From Leucaena leucocephala (Eukaryota; Streptophyta; Magnoliopsida; Fabales; Fabaceae), in assembly GCA_037074615.1 (NCBI GenBank), contig CM073569.1, forward strand, positions 8,810,001 through 8,874,000: a DNA stretch of 64,000 nucleotides. Reading direction: 5' to 3'. Positions 59,051 through 64,000 of the stretch are shown one piece after another. Below the pieces are notes generated by a model. The model made no database searches. It saw only the letters and a program-made list of their open reading frames with translations, and was not told the DNA's origin. How positions within the stretch are numbered: the stretch's first letter is position 1; each line of letters opens with the position of its first letter. The translations under genes were made by a program, and so were the position numbers.

Positions 59051-62000
59051 TGTAACATCCTTACTTTTATATGTCTTAGGGACCATTCGGTAGCATTTAG
59101 AACCACTTACATGAAACTTGAAGTCCATTAGCCAAATCTGGAATTTTTACTCTTGGCGAGTTAATGTTCATATGGTAATCCAGATTGTGCAATGAACTTT
59201 GGAAATGATAATTAATTCTAGAAAAATAGAAATAAAGTGGTTCAAAATTTTACTCGAAGCTAACATCTTGAAATTTAAGGGAAAAATAATTTCCTGACCA
59301 AATGCTTAGCCAATTGATACAGTTTATTCGTTAAATTTTATTGTTCATTTGGTCAAAAATCCTGAAAACAGATTCTGGTCCCTGACTTTGGAAATTCATT
59401 TCTCTTTGTTCCCTTATCCAAATGAGATGAATTACATATGGATTTAAAGCTCCATATGTTTACTTTAAGTTCATAAAATTTTGTGAGTTAATCCTTTCAT
59501 TTGCTAGGTCAAACTGAAGCCACAATAAACCTGCTTCAGGACCTATGTTTTTACCATTTCAGTTTCCTTTCTTTAATTCCCAATAATTGTTCCAACATAC
59601 ATAAACCATCTCTTTGGTCTCTCATACATTTATATACATCATGGACATATTCTATAATTATTTCATACATTTCCATCACATAATTACACACTTTACATAA
59701 TTGGAATAGACCATGCATCATAGGTGAAAGTATCAAATTGTCCACTTTCTTTCCTTCATTCCTTAGCTCTTCTCCATGCATACATTTTCCATCATGCTTG
59801 ACCTAAATTGGTTGGTTTTGGAAGGGTGAGATTCTAGGGAATCTCAGTAGCAAACATTACCACTTATATATGCAAGATTGATGCTAATACATGATATGTA
59901 GTTTCATTAGATTTTCTTCCTTTAGTGACATGCTATCATGCTATAAGCTTTGTATAAAATGCATGGCCATGGAAACCTGTTATTCATAACATATTCAACA
60001 TCATTTATCATGTCACAACATCATTCAATTATCATATACATATCAACACATAAGCATACCACATCAAGCACATAAAAAGGTAAGTCCACTACCTTGAACT
60101 TAAGCTTCCTTCCTTATTCTTCCACTTGCTCCCTAAGCTTTCCAACCATGAAACCTTTCGGTCAACCACTTCTCAACATCTTCTTGGATGTTGCAAGGTC
60201 CTAAGCACATTCATATTCATCACATAATTCATTAGGACCATCAACTCAAGCATTATTCAAGACTATCTCTCTTGAACATTTAACTAACACAGCTTCCTCT
60301 AACCTTTACCAATTGCCTTGGCCTTTGAATCAATTAATGTCTTGACCTTACCCTACACAATTTCACCTTTTGAATCTATTTATGAGCTTAGAATAATGAA
60401 ATTCCAGCTCTTATGCACTGTTCTGTACAGATTTGAAAAATATGCACAATTCTTCCAAAAATTCTCATCTTGATTCCAATGCTTCCCATACTTGTTTCTC
60501 TACTTTACCCCACACAAATTTTCATTTTAAAACCATGGGAAGCATCAACATCATGAAAATCCAATCACTGTTCAAATGTATGAACAGTAACAGAGAAGAA
60601 TTCTAAACATTACAACTTTCAATTCCAATGCTTCCGAGGCTCAAAAGCTATCCAATTCTATACAAAATCATCATATAAACTCAATGGAAGCATTAGATCA
60701 TTGAAAATCTATCTCCTTCTATCATGAACAGTGCATGAACAGTGCAAACCGAAATGGTTCATCTATGGTAAAGTCAAGAACATCAACTTGATTCAACAAC
60801 CAATCATCGAACGAGCTTGTTTAAGCTTTAATCTCATAACTCTAACTTTAATTTCTTCTTGCTCCTTTCATCTAAGGTTTTGGACAGCATATACACCTTA
60901 GAGAAAACTCAACTTTCTTCCATGAAAACCCTAAGTTCAAGCTCCCAGATCAAAGGAAATAAGCTAGGATAGATTGCTTACCTTTAATCTCTAGCTTGCT
61001 TGAACTTTGGCCCTTGAATTCTTCTTTGTCTTGGGTTGAGTTTTCATTTTGCAAGAGGTTCCCCAAGGGTTCTTGTGCTCACAATTTTGCATCAGATTTT
61101 GGGGGGTATTTATAGAAAATTTCATGGAAAATTGATGGCAAGATCATTTTGTACACTATTTGATCTAATGGCCAAGATTGCACCTTGAATCTTGTCTTGC
61201 CCACCAAGAAATGATGACATCATCTCCATGACATCATGAAGGGACACCCATAAACCATGTGACAAAATTATGAAGGGAGGAAGCATTTGGAAAAATTCTA
61301 GTCCAACCGGTACCGGCTCAGTCCGATTTCTCAAAAACCAGACTGTTTTCTAAATCTAATTTTTCTGAGATTTCATAATATTTTTTCTGACCTTAAATCC
61401 AGTATCCGGATTCTTTCTATCTTGACATTCTTATACTGGGTCCAAACTTAATTACAGATCCCTTGGTAAATTACTAAAATACCCTTAGTGCCCTTTCTTG
61501 CACTATATTGATCCTAAGGGCATAATCGTCATTTCACACCTCTTTGCACCTTATGAGGGCGTATACTGACTCTGAGGAATCATTCTTGTACTTGCCTTGG
61601 CATTTTGGCCTATCCAAAATGACCAGAATGCTCTCCATTCATCTCTTGCTCCTTGGTATAATACAGGGACATTTTCATAATTTCGCACTTTTACGGGGTT
61701 CCTTTGGACACTGGTCCACCTATCAATCCAATTATTTTATTGGCCTTCATGATGCAATTTTTGGGCCTTTATAGGGTCCACTACCTTTATTGCACAATTC
61801 CCTAGGAACCACTCCCAGAGGTATTTATCGAGTATTTTATTATACTGTAAATTCCATGAAAAATTCTACAGGATTTCTTTTCTGATCCTGTCAGTTTTAT
61901 AAATTCTCATATTAATTATACTAATTTAATGTAAAGTTTCATCTAATTTTGAGGTCTAAAAAATATTGTAATAATTTTATGTCTTCAGAAATTTATATCA

Positions 62001-62396
62001 ATTTTTCGGGACCTCAAATCAAAATTCTGTGCTGCGTCAGACTAACCGGAATAATTTTCTCTATCTACTAGTAAAATTTGGGTCTGATCTGATTCCGACC
62101 ATTTTTATCCTATTTTCGGTCCAAATTCTTCACAATTACACTTTTTCCCCTTGAACTTTTCATAAATTATATTTATGTCCTTAACTTTTAAAATTACACT
62201 TAAGGTCTCAACATTTTTGTCTACTTTCTATTTTGACCTTAAAACTTTTGTAATTTCACTTAAGTCCTTGCATTTTCTCCCTTTTTCAATTCAATCCCTT
62301 TCTTTACATAAATGACCACATTTTTCTTAGAAAATCTCACATATATTAAGTACAAACTGTACATACAAATCAGTACAGAAAATTAGGGATATTACA
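59051..62396 (-). mobile_element. Solo LTR without visible target duplication
   Basis: It runs from TGTAACATCC to GGGATATTACA, 3346 bp, and is close to the left LTR of Element I. TATA box 61107-61115. The flanks are AAAAA (59046-59050) and ACATG (62397-62401), which do not match. The target is the interior of Element II. Confidence 0.85.
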
Positions 62397-64000
62397 ACAT
62401 GCATGTTAGAGAATGCTTAAATGATTGCATCTCCTTGTATATTATGCATGTTAGAGCATGCTATGATGAATGAATACTCTCCTTTATAGTACATGCGAGG
62501 TAGAGTATATATGATGAGAAAGTTATGTTGCTCCCATACCATACGATATGGAATTAGATAATTTAACTTGGTAATGATAAAGCAATAGAAAAGTGATAAA
62601 CAAGGTAGTTAGCCAATTAATTCCTAAAGGATAGAATGAGAATTTATGACAAGACAACGATAGTCAATTAGACAAAGATTGAGATTAGAGATGAATGTTA
62701 ATGGCAAACCTATAGACATGTGATTACAGTACTCAGAACATATCCCTTCAATGGGGATAAGATACATGAATGATGTACCATGAACATGAAATGAAATGAG
62801 ATGTAGTTATGAAAGATAATGCAGCTCTAAGAGGGAGCAGCCTCTATGTAATAGAAGTTAACGTTATCGCGAAAGAGTTATATTGCTCTTGCAATAGAGT
62901 TAGATTTCACTTGAGATAGAGCTAGTGTAGCTCATGTGAAGATCATGTTCCCCATAGGATCTAATAAATTCTTCAACAGTTCTGCATTGAATCATAATAA
63001 GAAAGATGAGATGTACATATTATGACAGATATATGCATGGTAGAGCCTGTGTAGCTCTTTGTAGTACTAGATATAGTAAAGTTATGAAAGATGAGAATGA
63101 TATGAGAAGTTCCTGAGTGATAGAGGAAATGAGTAAAGTCTTAATAGATAATATTGGCTGCTATGATCATTCTTGGGGAATTATCTATTGAGTTAGCAAC
63201 TAAGTGGAAGTGATTAACCTTGTAACTTAGTCCTTTAGTTTTAGGTCTTCTGAGATAATGATACAGTACAACAGAATCGCAGTAGATTCTGGAGGGTCGT
63301 AGTTAGATCCTAACATGGCTCCCAGAGAATAGAAGTCAAGGTCACAGTTAAATCTTGAAGAGGCTTACGGTTGATCACAGTAGATCCTGAGGGTCACAGT
63401 AGACCTAGCCTAAATAACGTAAGGAGCCATAAGTATAATATTTCTTTGAAAAGACAAAGACCAAGGACAAAGTTTAAGGTAGAGAAACTTCACAAGTTGG
63501 TTAACTGATAACAGAGAGAGTACCCATGATGTTAATTTCAGATAGCCTTATTACTATTATGGACTGAACTCAGAATCTTCTTACACGAAAAAGGAATTAA
63601 GTGATCAAAGTTAAAGTTTTTAGTCCTGAGTAACAGATATTTGAGTCTGTAGATAATATGCCTAAGGAAGGAAAAAAATAAATAGAGAATATCTCATAAG
63701 ATATGAGAAGGGGTCAAATAAGAATAAAGAGATCCCTAAGATGAGGTTGCAGAAAGTAAGAATGAAAGCTAAATGATTCTCCAAATGAGGATAAATATAT
63801 TAAAAGGCCAAGTAGACCCAAGAGAGAAAGTATGAGAAGAATGTCTAAGATAGAACATAGTTCTATGAAGAAGAGAATGCTAAGACTCACAGCCATACAT
63901 AAAGTAACCTAGCCCTAGCCTAGCAGCACACTTAACTGAAAGGTGCTCAGGCAAGAGTAGCCCAATGATGGTTGACCCCTTGGAAGTGATGAGAAAGGAT
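62397..64000 (+). other. Element II interior, continuing past the window
   Basis: It aligns in reverse with Element I 33707-34800 and 28700-28960. It includes a run of phrases of the type GATC(A/C)CAGTAGATCC at 63270-63400. No coding region is recognised. Confidence 0.6.

Larger units (their letters stand above)
50531..64000 (+). mobile_element. Element II: plus-strand relative of Element I, running past the window end
   Basis: The 5' LTR is 50531-56615, interrupted; the PBS is 56619-56630. The interior runs from 56616 to the window end, broken by a solo LTR at 59051-62396. It holds remains of the extra ORF, a decayed GTCGCGAC array and a gag remnant, in that order. It aligns in reverse with Element I over most of its length. 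The right LTR is outside the window. It interrupts the TNPA-like gene of the CACTA element. Confidence 0.8.

Overview
The window looks like plant nuclear DNA: a deep nest of transposable elements with no intact host gene. The evidence is a Ty3/gypsy chromovirus, a CACTA (En/Spm) DNA transposon, many solo LTRs, and two broken host-gene fragments (a YIP1/YIPF5-type protein and a plant-type deoxynucleoside kinase). An angiosperm is clear; a eudicot is only a guess. Nothing here looks able to make a working protein, except possibly small ORFs of unknown function.

Layout. 1-2530 is the end of an LTR cut by the window edge. 2531-3960 is a fold-back structure of inverted 21-bp repeat arms around a YIP1-like fragment. 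4392-5079 (minus) holds two exons of a deoxynucleoside kinase pseudogene. From 5375 (terminus CACTGGTGGAAAA) to at least 50530 runs one CACTA element with a duplicated small coiled-coil ORF, a TNP2/TNPD transposase (7570-13940) and a TNPA-like Transposase_24 gene (14686-15135, continuing at 49195-50530). Its right end is not in the window. Three large insertions break it: (a) an LTR-like 8326-11696 (TSD GGCAT) in TNP2, itself holding a solo LTR 9202-11095 (TSD GATTT); (b) Element I, 15136-49194, in the TNPA-like gene; (c) Element II, from 50531 past the window end.

Element I is a gutted chromovirus-type retroelement on the minus strand. It keeps 3-kb LTR sequence, a PBS, a PPT, an extra ORF next to the PBS and a gag remnant. 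It contains a solo LTR 19420-28681 (TSD AAACT), which holds the very young non-autonomous Element III (20475-26454, TSD CCATT). It also contains a plus-strand solo LTR 28969-31796 (TSD TAAGA), an abutting Ty1/copia-like LTR 31802-33706, and a full-length Tekay-like chromovirus 36173-47762 (TSD ATTCT) with recognisable but broken gag-pol. Element II (plus strand) is a relative of Element I and carries solo LTRs 53024-55788 (TSD TCTTG) and 59051-62396.

The most unusual signal is a lattice of the 8-bp palindrome GTCGCGAC with start-to-start spacing alternating mainly between 22 and 29 bp (a 51-bp unit). It occurs in the Element III LTRs, in the internal regions of Elements I, II and III, in the copia-like LTR and in the LTR inside TNP2. 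It is therefore shared by unrelated LTR families. A second oddity is the right LTR of Element I, which is reduced to a 220-bp palindrome made of the LTR terminus folded back on itself.
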